Assembly (NCBI GenBank): GCA_014860585.1
Contig: JACZJL010000093.1
Span: 1 to 64,000 of the forward strand
DNA: 64,000 nucleotides
Reading direction: 5' to 3'
DNA from: Bacteroidales bacterium
GTDB lineage: Bacteria > Bacteroidota > Bacteroidia > Bacteroidales > 4484-276
The notes under the pieces were generated by a model that saw only the letters and a program-made list of their open reading frames with translations, was not told where the DNA came from and made no database searches. This document shows, in pieces, positions 7,695-17,401 of this stretch (position 1 is its first letter; each line of letters starts with the position of its first letter). The translations under genes were made by a program, and so were the position numbers.

Positions 7695-7789
7695 CTCCGT
7701 AGGAGTCCTGTGGACAACATGCAATAAAAAAATCTCTCCATAGCAGTCCTATGGACAAATAAAACTCTCCATAGGAGTCCTTTGGACAA
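7695..7789. repeat. Three 23-bp repeats with internal dyad
   Basis: Units at 7695-7717, 7736-7758 and 7767-7789 share the pattern CTCCRTAGSAGTCCTRTGGACAA with one to four differences; starts are 41 and 31 bases apart. Each unit has partial dyad symmetry (TCCATAGGA against TCCTATGGA). A diverged relative lies near 18486-18525. Function unknown; they sit in the tail-to-tail gap after the DUF3109 gene. Confidence 0.7.
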
Positions 7790-7954
7790 TGCACAAAGGT
7801 TCAAAAATCCAAACAGTGAAGCAAGGAATGTGGAGCAGTTTGGGTTATTGAATTTTTTAATTTCGTATTTGTTTGTCTTTTGTCTTTTGACATTTTCCTA
7901 TGGATGCCTTCGGCAGAATATTATGCCAAAAACAGACACAAAGTAGAAAAGTAA

Positions 7955-9193
7955 TTACTTACATGCCCGGTTGATTGCCTCAAGCCGTTGCAGTAGCGGA
8001 GGATGCGAATAACTCACGAACACCACGGCAGGATGTGGTCGCAGGTTACTCAGGTTTTTTACAGACAACTTTTTCAGTGCCTCCATCATGCTGTTTTTAT
8101 CAAAATTCATTGCCGCAAAACGGTCCGCAGCATATTCGTTTTTCCTCGAAATCAGATTCATGATGATTCCAAGCACCATTGAAATTGGGCTGTAAAGGAT
8201 TCCAAAAGCGAGAACCCCCATGTGAAAACTTCCATTTTCTGCTCCAAGTGCCTGAGAAAGGAGGGGGTTACCAATGAATTGTTGAAGAATGTAGAGTAAA
8301 ATTCCAGTCTGAGCCATCCCGAGCAGCATTCCGGTAAGGGTATGTTTTTTTTTGTAATGACCGATTTCATGGGCAAGCACAGCCACCAACTCGTTTACCG
8401 TGTGATTTTCGATCAGCGTGTCGTAAAGAACAATTCTTTTTTTCGGACCAATACCGGTAAAATAAGCATTGGCTTTGGCCGAACGTTTTGAGCCGTCAAT
8501 TACATAAATGTCTTTCAACTTAAATCCCACTTTTTTCGAAAAAGCCTCAATGGCCATCCGCAGGTCACCCTCTTCCAATGGTTTTTGTTTATTGAAAAGC
8601 GGCACAATGAGGTTGGAGTAAAACATTGTCATAAAAATACCGAAAAGTGCGATCGCTCCCCATGCAATCAGCCAGAACCACTGTCCGGTAGATTGATAAA
8701 TCCAGATAATCAGCGCCAGCAGTCCACCCCCGATAATTCCTCCAATTAACCAGCCCTTTAATTTATCGAGGATAAAGGTTTTGGTTGTCGTTTTATTAAA
8801 GCCGAATTTTTCCTCAATGACAAAGGTGTCATACACCGAAAAGGGTGTAGAAAGGATATCTGACGTCAGGCCGAGGATTCCGAAAAACAGCAATGCCTGC
8901 CAGATTTCATGACTGCTCCAGCCAGTTACGAGTTGGTTAATCCAGGCAAAACCACCGAGCAGGAGCATGAGCATCATGGCTGCAAAAGAAACTGTAGCTG
9001 TTAACCTGCCAAAGTTATGATTTGCTTTGAGGTATTGCTGCGACCGGCTATATTCTGCTTCATCGTAAATGCCCTTCAACTCCTTGGGCAGTAGCTCACT
9101 AAAGCGTGTAGCGTTGAGATACGCTAGAAATTGCTCCACAGCAAAATCAAGAACTACAAAAGTGAAGATCAGTAAGAAAATTGTTTCAACCAT
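7955..9193 (-). CDS. M48 family zinc metalloprotease, Ste24/CAAX protease type
   Basis: 412 residues from MVETIFLLIF. The longer frame to 9223 overlaps the -7 box at 9221-9228 and is rejected. Several membrane helices (residues 2-18, about 55-85, 95-115, 145-190, 285-340) surround the zinc site VLAHEIGHYKKKH (HExxH), with the third ligand in NEYAADRFAA. N-terminal Peptidase_M48_N domain then catalytic domain, as in Ste24 proteases, which cleave membrane or CAAX-like substrates. In bacteria they are thought to act in membrane protein quality control; the substrate here is unknown. Confidence 0.93.
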   Translation of the reverse strand: MVETIFLLIFTFVVLDFAVEQFLAYLNATRFSELLPKELKGIYDEAEYSRSQQYLKANHNFGRLTATVSFAAMMLMLLLGGFAWINQLVTGWSSHEIWQALLFFGILGLTSDILSTPFSVYDTFVIEEKFGFNKTTTKTFILDKLKGWLIGGIIGGGLLALIIWIYQSTGQWFWLIAWGAIALFGIFMTMFYSNLIVPLFNKQKPLEEGDLRMAIEAFSKKVGFKLKDIYVIDGSKRSAKANAYFTGIGPKKRIVLYDTLIENHTVNELVAVLAHEIGHYKKKHTLTGMLLGMAQTGILLYILQQFIGNPLLSQALGAENGSFHMGVLAFGILYSPISMVLGIIMNLISRKNEYAADRFAAMNFDKNSMMEALKKLSVKNLSNLRPHPAVVFVSYSHPPLLQRLEAINRACK

Positions 9194-9220
9194 AAGGAAG
9201 CTACACTTGATATTGGGCGG

Positions 9221-9228
9221 CAAAAATA
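9221..9228 (-). promoter_or_regulatory. -7 box of the M48 protease gene
   Basis: The minus strand reads TATTTTTG, giving a transcription start near 9215 and a 5' leader of about 22 nt before the ATG at 9193. Confidence 0.6.
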
Positions 9229-9344
9229 CTTTTTAATTGGCTAAAGGACTTAAGGGCAACATTGGGATATTCAATTTGAAGATGAAACATATTTTTACCT
9301 TTGCTGCTCTTTAGTAAAGATAGTGCTCATCAATAACCATCAGA

Positions 9345-10133
9345 TTGAAGACTGAGAAAAAGATATACTTCGCTTCCGACTTCCATTTCGGTATTCCCGA
9401 CCGGCAAACGAGCTTACAGCGTGAAGAGAAATTTATCCGGTGGCTTGACCTTGTGAAAAATGATGCAGGGGAGGTTTTCCTGATGGGCGATCTGTTTGAT
9501 TTCTGGTTCGAATACAAAACAGTAGTGCCCAAGGGTTATGTCAGATTACTTGGAAAACTTGCTGAGATCACCGATTCAGGCATTCCAGTGCATCTTTTCA
9601 GGGGAAATCACGACATGTGGGCATTCGATTATCTGGAGGAAGAAATTGGGTTGAAACTTTACCGTAAACCTGTGGTCAGGGAATTTGGCGGGAAGCAGTT
9701 TTTTCTGGCTCACGGCGATGGTTTAGGTCCTGGTGACAGAGGATACAAATTCATCAAATACGTTTTTGAGCGGAAAATCAACCGGTTTTTGTTTCGCTGG
9801 TTACACCCGGACATTGGCACGTGGCTGGGTCTTTACTGGTCGCGGCGCAGCCGCTATTCAAACCTGATCAAAGAAACCAGAGAGGCTGATGAAGAAATCA
9901 GGCCGGATTTTCAGGAAGCCAGGCTGGCAAAATTTTCCAGACAGACGCTTGATCAGGGACAACCCATTGATTATTTCATATTCGGCCACTGGCACATTCC
10001 CAATATTGAACCCCTTTCCGGTGGTAGCCAATACGTCCACCTGGGCGACTGGATCACCCATTTTACTTATGGGGTATTTGACGGAGAAAAATTTGAGTTG
10101 AAAAAGTTTGAAGATAAGCTTCAAAATCAGTAG
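9345..10133 (+). CDS. lpxH: UDP-2,3-diacylglucosamine diphosphatase
   Basis: 262 residues. Hydrolyses UDP-2,3-diacylglucosamine to lipid X and UMP in lipid A synthesis at the inner face of the cytoplasmic membrane. It is a calcineurin-like metallophosphoesterase with all ligand motifs: ASDFHFG, GDLFDFWFEY, RGNHDMW, LAHGDGLG and FGHWHIPN. The frame opens after a stop at 9321-9323 and contains no ATG before the core, so TTG at 9345 is taken as start. Its last seven bases overlap the end of the convergent SDR gene. Confidence 0.92.
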   Translation: MKTEKKIYFASDFHFGIPDRQTSLQREEKFIRWLDLVKNDAGEVFLMGDLFDFWFEYKTVVPKGYVRLLGKLAEITDSGIPVHLFRGNHDMWAFDYLEEEIGLKLYRKPVVREFGGKQFFLAHGDGLGPGDRGYKFIKYVFERKINRFLFRWLHPDIGTWLGLYWSRRSRYSNLIKETREADEEIRPDFQEARLAKFSRQTLDQGQPIDYFIFGHWHIPNIEPLSGGSQYVHLGDWITHFTYGVFDGEKFELKKFEDKLQNQ

Positions 10134-10915
10134 CTTTCGCAAATTCTAAAGAGCCTTTCCATCAATTTTTTATCTCTTGTAAACGGACACGCCATTTCAC
10201 GACGACGCTCAAAATATTTACCTGTAACCCCATCCAACTCTTTTACAATAGCAGCCCAAACAGGAGTGTCAGCGCCCTGGTCGGGTGTTTCGCTGCCACC
10301 ATACCCGAGGTTGTTGCTCAATTTTGAGTTTACATCGCCGGGATGAACTGCATTCACAGTAATGTCAGATGACTTCAGTTTTTCAGCAAAAACCGCAGTA
10401 AGCATCCGGTCAGCCTGCTTGCTCTGGCGGTAAACCAGGTCGTTGTTGTATCGACGCTGTTTACACTCCAGGTCGTTAATGTCCAGATCTCCGGCCCAGT
10501 AACTGGCTACATTTACTACACGAGATGGCGCTACCTGTTTGAGATAGGGGGTGAAATAATTGATCATCCAGAAATAGCCCAGCACATTGGTGGCGAACTG
10601 CATTTCAATTCCTTCCGGGGTTTCTTCCCTGTGGCGTGGTGTCGCAGCCGCATTGTTGATGAGAATATGTAGAGGGCGGTTCCAGTTACCTGATATTCTC
10701 TCAATTTCTGATTTCCGTGAAAGATCGGCCAAAAGCCAGTCAACATTGCTGTTCCCGGTTGCCCTGGTTATTTCTTCCATCGTATGCAGGGCTTTTACCT
10801 CATCTTTTGCAACGATGGTCACATTGTATTTACTCTCAGCCAATTGTCTTGCAATGGCTTTGCCGATTGCTCCGGTAGCGCCGGTCACCATTGCGTTTTT
10901 TAATGCATTATTCAT
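10127..10915 (-). CDS. Short-chain dehydrogenase/reductase (retinol dehydrogenase-like)
   Basis: 262 residues of classical SDR fold. Cofactor motif TGATGAIGKAIARQL, the NNAAATPR motif, the serine in VNVASYWAG and the active-site YRQSKQADRM. The basic residue pattern after strand 2 is not clearly NADP or NAD specific. The protein resembles the retinol dehydrogenase/WW-domain oxidoreductase type with PGDVNSKLSNN after the active site. Substrate unknown. Stop overlaps the lpxH end by 7 bases. Confidence 0.9.
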   Translation of the reverse strand: MNNALKNAMVTGATGAIGKAIARQLAESKYNVTIVAKDEVKALHTMEEITRATGNSNVDWLLADLSRKSEIERISGNWNRPLHILINNAAATPRHREETPEGIEMQFATNVLGYFWMINYFTPYLKQVAPSRVVNVASYWAGDLDINDLECKQRRYNNDLVYRQSKQADRMLTAVFAEKLKSSDITVNAVHPGDVNSKLSNNLGYGGSETPDQGADTPVWAAIVKELDGVTGKYFERRREMACPFTRDKKLMERLFRICESY

Positions 10916-10974
10916 TCTTGAAAAGTGTTGAAAAAATCCTGGAATCTGAACGCAGGGATATCCCTCAGAATTGT

Positions 10975-11019
10975 AATAAAAAAGGCCGAAATCCTGAAAC
11001 TGAACCAGAATTTCGGCCT
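10975..11019 (-). terminator. Terminator of the T9SS protein gene
   Basis: A perfect 10-bp stem AGGCCGAAAT / ATTTCGGCCT (10983-10992 with 11010-11019). On the minus strand it is followed by a run of T, 19 bases after the stop of the gene at 11038. Confidence 0.8.
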
Positions 11020-11037
11020 GAATTGAATGATAGACGA

Positions 11038-13206
11038 TTAGTTGATAATCAGTTTTTCAACTGATGTGCCTTCGTTGGTTTTCACCTTAATAAAGTACAA
11101 TCCGGATGGGATTTTAGCAACATCAATCACAGTGCTGAAATCTTTCAACTGTTCGTGGTAAACCACCAGGCCAGCCTGATTCAGAATCTGAATTTCCTGC
11201 AAACCAGCGCCGGTGATGGTAAAGGCGCCCGAAGCCGGATTTGGATAAAGATCGAACCTGCTTTGATCATTCGTTGAAATTCCTGTCAGTTGATCAACCG
11301 GTAAAGGTTGCAGGTAGAAAGTATAGCCTTTGTTAACGTTTTCGATGACCAGCAGGTTTTCGGCGGTAAAAGGTTCGTAGCCATCTGCAGTGCAGGTGAC
11401 ATCATATGTGCCTGCAGGCAATAGTAAAGAATAGTAGGCGCCGAAAGGAGTCATGATTGTCAGCGCGCCATTATCAGCATTTGAGGCGGTGACGGTTGCA
11501 GCATCGATGGTGTAATTGGTGACTGCATCCCTCACAAAGCCATGGATTTTTCCAACGCCACCCTCGATGAGTACCTGCACCGGACCGGCTTTTTCTGATT
11601 CGCCACTGTTGTAAACTGCCGAAACGCCGTATATATGTGTCCCGGGCAATACACTTACATCAAGATACGTGGTTTGAGTTACAGGAGCTGGTGTGATCAA
11701 TACTTCATCGCGATAAACTTTGTAACCCAGCAATTCTTTGGAGGCTGGCGCATCCCATGTAAGGGTTACGTCATTTACAGCGACAGTTGCCTGCAAATTG
11801 GACGGCGGGTCAAGTACCGGCGCCGAACCATCAACCATCACATCGTCGAGATGCCAGGCATGGGCGTCATCACCTTCATAGCGGAAAGCGATATAGACAG
11901 CGTTTCCGGCATAGTTGCTGAGGTCAATTTCGGTTTGCTCCCATTCAGAAGTCACCGCTGTGGCGGCCCATACTTCTATAAAATCTCCATCTGCCGGATT
12001 CCCGCTACCCGTCGAAACCAACACACTGTTCTTGAAATAATAGGTTGGCCATAAATTGTATGACCAGAATGAAAGTTGAACGGAATAAAATTCGGGTAGA
12101 TTGATTGCCGGTGTTACCATCCAGCCATCTTCCATATAACCGGACAGGCCAAAATCATGAAATGCTGAAGTTGTTCCACCCGGTGTGTGATTCTGAGCGG
12201 TTGATGGTCCCCACTCTTCACCGCCACCATCAACATTGTAAGCTTCCCATCCTTCCGGTGGCAAAGATTCGAAGTTTTCTGAGAATGGAAGTTCAACAGC
12301 TCCTCCGCCAAAAGTTATTTTTTCGACAAATTGAAACGATCCGGCGTAAACCACCTGACTTGTACCAGAGGTGACATCAGCAATATGAATTCCTGCTCCG
12401 TTTGTCCACATAATGTTGCCGTTACCCAGTTCCCAACAACCTCTCGGGCCAGTGCCTGAAGTCCCTCCGATAACCTGCAGATAAGCGCCCTGAGCATTAT
12501 AACGATGGACGCCGTTAGCATACCCACCTGTAGCGTTTGAAAATGCTGAAGCCAAAAAATCACCATTTTGTGTTTCACTAATCTGCTGTATAAAATTCAA
12601 TTCGCCCGGCAGATTAAATGGAGCGATCAACGTTCCGCTTTGATCAAAAATGGCAATTTGACTTAGAAAGCCTGTGACTGATGAAAAGCTGATCAGGATG
12701 TTGTCATTAGTAAATGGCCAAAAAGCCCAGGGGCTTCCACCCACCGGGAAATTTCCCAGTATTTGCCCATCCAAACCTATCCTGACAATAGCATATCCCG
12801 GAGCTCCGTTTTGCGTACCCGCATTGGCAAGCCAAACTTCATTACCAAGTTGCCTTAAACCACGAAGATTATCCAGCCCGCCACCGGCCCCTCCGCCGAT
12901 AGTAGAGATGTAGGTGCCTTCGAGATCAAACCGGTAAACACAATCTTTGGTTTGATCGGATACCCATAATTCATCTTCAACCCGAACTACCTGCTTCACC
13001 GTTCCAACATCAAGTGGCGTCAGGTCAAGAAAAAGGTCATCAGCCAATGTCCCGTCTTCAAAATTAAACAGGACAATTCTTTTTACATCTCCGGCCGAGC
13101 CGATAACGGCCAGAAAATCACCCTCTGGCTGAGCATAGGTCATGCTGTTTAAAAGAACAGCAAGAAGCATAATAAAAATGCTTCGAATGGTAATTGATCT
13201 CTTCAT
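11038..13206 (-). CDS. Secreted multidomain protein with T9SS type A sorting domain
   Basis: 722 residues from MKRSITIRSIFIML; a longer frame to 13251 has no signal peptide at its front. Order: signal peptide (1-25); NHL/SMP-30-like beta-propeller, about 26-295 (repeats such as VKRIVLFNFEDG, LRGLRQLGNEVWLANAG); a MAM-like jelly roll of the choice-of-anchor J kind, about 300-470 (LPFSENFESLPPEGWEAYN); fibronectin type III, about 478-555; a carboxypeptidase-regulatory-like domain, about 560-640 (GKIHGFVRDAVTNYTIDAAT); C-terminal Por sorting domain, about 655-722 (FDLYPNPASGAFTITG). It is exported by Sec and then across the outer membrane by T9SS. Binding partner unknown. Confidence 0.93.
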   Translation of the reverse strand: MKRSITIRSIFIMLLAVLLNSMTYAQPEGDFLAVIGSAGDVKRIVLFNFEDGTLADDLFLDLTPLDVGTVKQVVRVEDELWVSDQTKDCVYRFDLEGTYISTIGGGAGGGLDNLRGLRQLGNEVWLANAGTQNGAPGYAIVRIGLDGQILGNFPVGGSPWAFWPFTNDNILISFSSVTGFLSQIAIFDQSGTLIAPFNLPGELNFIQQISETQNGDFLASAFSNATGGYANGVHRYNAQGAYLQVIGGTSGTGPRGCWELGNGNIMWTNGAGIHIADVTSGTSQVVYAGSFQFVEKITFGGGAVELPFSENFESLPPEGWEAYNVDGGGEEWGPSTAQNHTPGGTTSAFHDFGLSGYMEDGWMVTPAINLPEFYSVQLSFWSYNLWPTYYFKNSVLVSTGSGNPADGDFIEVWAATAVTSEWEQTEIDLSNYAGNAVYIAFRYEGDDAHAWHLDDVMVDGSAPVLDPPSNLQATVAVNDVTLTWDAPASKELLGYKVYRDEVLITPAPVTQTTYLDVSVLPGTHIYGVSAVYNSGESEKAGPVQVLIEGGVGKIHGFVRDAVTNYTIDAATVTASNADNGALTIMTPFGAYYSLLLPAGTYDVTCTADGYEPFTAENLLVIENVNKGYTFYLQPLPVDQLTGISTNDQSRFDLYPNPASGAFTITGAGLQEIQILNQAGLVVYHEQLKDFSTVIDVAKIPSGLYFIKVKTNEGTSVEKLIIN

Positions 13207-13267
13207 AACTGCAAATTTTTGATGGTTAATTATTAAAAGTTGAAATAACAATTTTGCTTTGAAAGTT

Positions 13268-13275
13268 CAAAGGTA
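13268..13275 (-). promoter_or_regulatory. -7 box of the T9SS gene at 11038-13206
   Basis: The minus strand reads TACCTTTG, giving a 5' leader of about 55 nt before the ATG at 13206 and supporting that start. Confidence 0.55.
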
Positions 13276-13422
13276 AAAAAGTCTTTTCAAAAATTGCAGG
13301 AAAAGAACAGATTTTTTTGAAGTTTTTAAATTAAAAACGCAATAATCACACTATAATTATCTAAAATACAGATAGATAATCACTTTTTATTTTTTAATCA
13401 TTGTAAGCAGCGATGTGAAGTG

Positions 13423-14523
13423 TTATACTGCGCTGCTATGCCAAATCAGCACTTCGGTGGCGCCATAACCAAACTGCTGCATTGAGGCATCTTTCATCCG
13501 CACATTTTCGTATTGGTTCAGAATTTCGATCATCTTCGACTTAAGAATGCCCTCTCCAACACCATGAATGAAAGTAATCTTGGTAAGGTAATTTTTGAGT
13601 CCGCTCTCGAGGCACCTTACGAAATAATTGAGTTGGTAATTAAGGATTTCAACAGGGCTCATTTTCGCGTGATTGTCAAGCAGTTCTTCAATATGCAGGT
13701 CAACAACAGCTTCGCGCGGGCTGGTTTTGTGCTTGTTGATGAACTCCTCCGGCTGCCTGGGTTTGGCCGCCTGCTGCTGTACTTCTTCATCAAATTTCTC
13801 ATCCAGCTGTGAAACAGCCACTGTGGGCTGGATAGCAATTTCGGTAACAATCAGCAAAAAAGCCTTCCCACTGATAAAAGTAGAATCCTGGTAAACATTT
13901 TCGCGGTAAAGTTTTGACGGTTTAAAACTGAAAACACTACTAACCGGGCTTAACACCTTTGATGACAGGTCTTTGTGAAAAAGGACCTGAAGAATACCGT
14001 AGCTCCATTTTTCGATTTGCTCCCGATCGATGGAATCAAGCAGGATTTTACTGTTTGGTTTTACTACATCATAATCCTCGCCCTGCCAGGCGCCGTTGGG
14101 TTTGCGCAAAAAAAGACTGAAAAGTATTTCATATTCTGTGAAGTTGACCAGGTAAACATCGAGCAGACCTGTCAGCAACCATTTTTGATCGTGCGGAACG
14201 TAGGCCAGGTAAATGCCTTTCTTGTCGTCGCCTTTTGCCCTGAAAATCTCGAGCGCGCTTGTGCGGTTGTCGAAGTCCACCTCACCGGTTTGTTGCTGGT
14301 CTGCAGGCGCTGGTGGCTGCGGTCTTACTATCGTTTGATCCATGAACATTTGCCGGTGGGTCTGCTGTGTTTCTTCCACCTTTAGCAATTCACTCACCAC
14401 GGTGGGAATCTCAAATCCATCTTCTATCTGCACACTTACCAGGCTGCTGCTGATGATTTTTGTAATTATCCCCCCTCCATGATCGTTCAGAAATTTTACT
14501 TTATCGCCTACTTTGAAGTTCAT
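13423..14523 (-). CDS. DUF2027 protein with C-terminal Smr domain
   Basis: 366 residues. N-terminal part (about 1-60) begins MNFKVGDKVKFLNDHGGGII, a small SH3-like barrel also seen at the front of MutS2-like proteins. The middle (about 90-255) is the DUF2027 region. The C-terminal 80 residues are an Smr domain: VVDLHIEELLDNH, then TFIHGVGEGILKSKM with the usual D-x-H and HG-x-G motifs. Smr domains nick or bind branched DNA or RNA; in this family the substrate is unknown. Typical of Bacteroidota. Confidence 0.9.
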   Translation of the reverse strand: MNFKVGDKVKFLNDHGGGIITKIISSSLVSVQIEDGFEIPTVVSELLKVEETQQTHRQMFMDQTIVRPQPPAPADQQQTGEVDFDNRTSALEIFRAKGDDKKGIYLAYVPHDQKWLLTGLLDVYLVNFTEYEILFSLFLRKPNGAWQGEDYDVVKPNSKILLDSIDREQIEKWSYGILQVLFHKDLSSKVLSPVSSVFSFKPSKLYRENVYQDSTFISGKAFLLIVTEIAIQPTVAVSQLDEKFDEEVQQQAAKPRQPEEFINKHKTSPREAVVDLHIEELLDNHAKMSPVEILNYQLNYFVRCLESGLKNYLTKITFIHGVGEGILKSKMIEILNQYENVRMKDASMQQFGYGATEVLIWHSSAV

Positions 14524-14672
14524 AACATTTGGTTTTGAATAGAAGTAACGATAATCAGAAGCGATTGTTTGCTGTCTTATTCATTTGTCTTCTGATGAAG
14601 GGTTATTTTGACGATTTCCGTCTGGGAAAAAAGCTATAGCTTTGTGGAGCCCAATCTCTAAAAGAATTTGAA

Positions 14673-17039
14673 ATGAAATGTATTTCCGGTTTAAAATCAG
14701 TTCTCCTGATCTTATTATGCTTAAACACACTGTTATTTAACTCATTGCAGGCACAGGACCTGGTCAGACTTTCCGGAACAGTTACCTCTGTGGCTACGGG
14801 CATAACACTTTCAAATGCTGAAGTGGTATTAAAACCATTGAATTTGATCACTACCACTGACCAAAAAGGTTTTTTTGTTTTTTCGAACCTCAAAAAAGGA
14901 AAATACCAGATTTCCATCTCCCACCTTGGGTTTAATAAATTAACCGAAACGATTGTGATTGAAGGTAACCATGATGTTTTTGTTGAGCTGAAATTGACCG
15001 AAGAAATCAAAACAATCGAAGGCATTGAGATAGTTGGTGACAAGACAGATCATCAGCCTTATCAGCGGACGAGCATTGAAAGTGAAGAAATAGAGCGGGT
15101 TCCGGCACGCGATATCGGTGAGTTGCTGCGCTCGTCACCCAATGTATCCGGGGTAAGAAAAGGCGCCACCAATATTGATCCGGTGATCAGGGGGATGAAA
15201 GCCGCACAGTTAAATGTGCAGTCGAACACCGGGCAGAAAATTGAAGGCGGCTGCCCAAACCGGATGGATCCCGCTTCTTCGCACATCGATGTAAACGATA
15301 TATCGAGAATAGAAATCCTCAAGGGCCCGTATGCACTTAGGTTTGGACCGGTTTTTGGCGGCGTACTCAACCTGATCACAGAAAAAGCAGTTCCATCTGA
15401 TGTTTTTCAAGTCAGGGCTAAGGCAATTGTCGGTTGGGAAAGTAACTGGGGCGGGAACAGGGAACATGTTTCTATTTTGGGGGGTAACCGAAAGGTTTAT
15501 TTTGCCCTTTCGGGAAATAACCAGAATTATGGCAATTACAACGACGGAAACGGTAAGGAGGTTAAATCATCTTTCAGAAAATATAATTACTCTGCTGAGA
15601 TGGGTATCAACCCGGCCGATCATCATGAAATCAGGTTTTCTTACAAGGGATCGCATGGACGGGATATCCGGTTTCCTGCACTGGCAATGGATGAACGTGA
15701 AGACAATACTCAACTGATGTCGGCCAGTTACCACTATCAAAATGCTTCTGAATTTTTCCGATCATTGGATGTAAAAATCTACCAATCTGATGTTTACCAT
15801 GAAATGGACAACAAATGGAGACCTGTTTCTGATACAGTGGTGGCCATTTCAACGGTTGATGCGCTGAACCGTGGCGGACGTGTTGACTTTGAATTCAGGA
15901 AAAACCAGGCTTCAATTCATGCAGGTTTGGATTATGAACATATTTTCAAGGACGGGCAAAGGGTAAAAAACCTGATCCTCCAACCTGGCCTTCCGGTGAA
16001 AACAGAAGACTTGTGGCAAAATGCAGTCATTCAGAACATGGGCTTGTTTGGAGAATATCGGCAGAAGCAATCGGTAAATCTTGAATACATCTTTGCTGCA
16101 AGGATAGACATGAACCATGCAACTTCCGACCCTATGCTGCTCGAAAATATGATGGGGAAACCCGTTTATTACAACGACACAGTGGATTCCGATTTTCTGA
16201 ACTTCAGTATCAGTGCGGGTTTAAGTTACAACGTGAATAGAAATATGGCCATCGACTTTGCTCTTGGTCGTGGTGTGCGCAGTCCTGATATGGTGGAGCG
16301 CTTTATCATTCTTTTACCCGTTGGTTACGACAATTACGATTACCTCGGGAATCCCGGTCTGAAGCCTGAAAACAACCACCAGGCCGATCTCACCTTAACC
16401 AAAACCAGCAAAGCCGGCTGCAAGATCACCGCCAACACATTTTTCTCTTACATCACCAATTACATCACCGGGGTAAAAGTTCCACCAACGGAACTGATGC
16501 CTCAAACCACAGGCGTGCTGGGAGTAAAACGATTTATTAACCTTGACAAAGCCTACATGTATGGTTTTGAACTCACCTGGGCTTCACCGGTACAGAAGTT
16601 TTGGAGCTCTTCGATATCAATGGCTTACACTACCGGTTTCAACCCGGAAGCCACCCGCTATATCTACGAAAATGGAAACGCTACCGGCTCCGAAATGGTG
16701 AAAAATGACCCTTTACCGGAAATTCCACCATTGGAAGCCAACATTAAATTTGATTACAAATTCTTCGAAAACAGGTTGGTTCCTGAATTGAACCTACGCC
16801 TGGTTGCTCCTCAAAACAGGGTTTCTGCGGCTTACGACGAAAGAACCACACCTGGTTTTATAATTGCCGGCTTAAGACTGTTTTACAGTTACAACCCGCA
16901 ACTCTCGCTGGCTGCTGGCGTGAACAACCTTTTGGATAAAGGGTACTACGAGCATTTGAATCGTCGTGTGATCGGTTCAAAAATGTCTTTGTACGAACCG
17001 GGGAGAATTTTTTACTTAAATGTAATTTTGAACATTTGA
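14673..17039 (+). CDS. TonB-dependent outer membrane receptor, copper receptor-like (OprC/NosA type)
   Basis: 788 residues. Signal peptide (1-27), CarboxypepD_reg-like domain (about 30-110, LSGTVTSVATGITLSNAEVV), TonB-dependent plug (about 130-240, including IEILKGPYALRFGP) and a 22-strand barrel ending in VILNI. The plug contains GGCPNRMDP, a CxxxM motif (C194, M198), and the barrel has YHEMDN, an HxM motif (H376, M378). CxxxM with HxM is the copper site described for Pseudomonas OprC. This suggests copper import, possibly of Cu(I). The next gene, a lipoprotein, starts 3 bases after the stop and is probably cotranscribed. Other metal or peptide substrates cannot be excluded. Confidence 0.9.
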   Translation: MKCISGLKSVLLILLCLNTLLFNSLQAQDLVRLSGTVTSVATGITLSNAEVVLKPLNLITTTDQKGFFVFSNLKKGKYQISISHLGFNKLTETIVIEGNHDVFVELKLTEEIKTIEGIEIVGDKTDHQPYQRTSIESEEIERVPARDIGELLRSSPNVSGVRKGATNIDPVIRGMKAAQLNVQSNTGQKIEGGCPNRMDPASSHIDVNDISRIEILKGPYALRFGPVFGGVLNLITEKAVPSDVFQVRAKAIVGWESNWGGNREHVSILGGNRKVYFALSGNNQNYGNYNDGNGKEVKSSFRKYNYSAEMGINPADHHEIRFSYKGSHGRDIRFPALAMDEREDNTQLMSASYHYQNASEFFRSLDVKIYQSDVYHEMDNKWRPVSDTVVAISTVDALNRGGRVDFEFRKNQASIHAGLDYEHIFKDGQRVKNLILQPGLPVKTEDLWQNAVIQNMGLFGEYRQKQSVNLEYIFAARIDMNHATSDPMLLENMMGKPVYYNDTVDSDFLNFSISAGLSYNVNRNMAIDFALGRGVRSPDMVERFIILLPVGYDNYDYLGNPGLKPENNHQADLTLTKTSKAGCKITANTFFSYITNYITGVKVPPTELMPQTTGVLGVKRFINLDKAYMYGFELTWASPVQKFWSSSISMAYTTGFNPEATRYIYENGNATGSEMVKNDPLPEIPPLEANIKFDYKFFENRLVPELNLRLVAPQNRVSAAYDERTTPGFIIAGLRLFYSYNPQLSLAAGVNNLLDKGYYEHLNRRVIGSKMSLYEPGRIFYLNVILNI

Positions 17040-17041
17040 CC

Positions 17042-17401
17042 ATGAAAAACCTAACATTGATAGCAATTCTGATCGCTTTTTTAGCATCGGGATGCGAAAA
17101 ACGCGAAGAGAAGCTGGTGAAATATATCGCCACGGATGCCGTATCAACATACACCATCAGTTACAGAGACCAGTCGGGTTCGGTTATTAAGAAAGACATT
17201 GAAGCACAGAGTGCAATTGACCGGTGGGAATATTCATTTGTCGCAGGTCAGGGGGAAATCGTTTATGTTTCGGGCAACTACAAAGACATTGGTTCTGCGC
17301 TCAAGGTGATGATCCTCATTGACGGGAAAGTTTATAAACAGGCTGCGACAAGGGGAGATACGGTAAGGTATGTCACCGTTTCGGGGGTAATTCCGTATTA
17401 A
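17042..17401 (+). CDS. Small lipoprotein cotranscribed with the TonB receptor
   Basis: 119 residues. N-terminal lipoprotein signal with lipobox LASGC (cysteine about residue 19). The mature part is a small beta-rich domain (YTISYRDQSGSVIKKDIEA, WEYSFVAGQGEIVYVSG, LKVMILIDGKVYK). It has the size and strand pattern of small immunoglobulin-like or MmpS-like lipoproteins. It begins 3 bases after the receptor stop, so it probably works with it, for example as a surface or periplasmic accessory. No clear family recognised. Confidence 0.8.
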   Translation: MKNLTLIAILIAFLASGCEKREEKLVKYIATDAVSTYTISYRDQSGSVIKKDIEAQSAIDRWEYSFVAGQGEIVYVSGNYKDIGSALKVMILIDGKVYKQAATRGDTVRYVTVSGVIPY

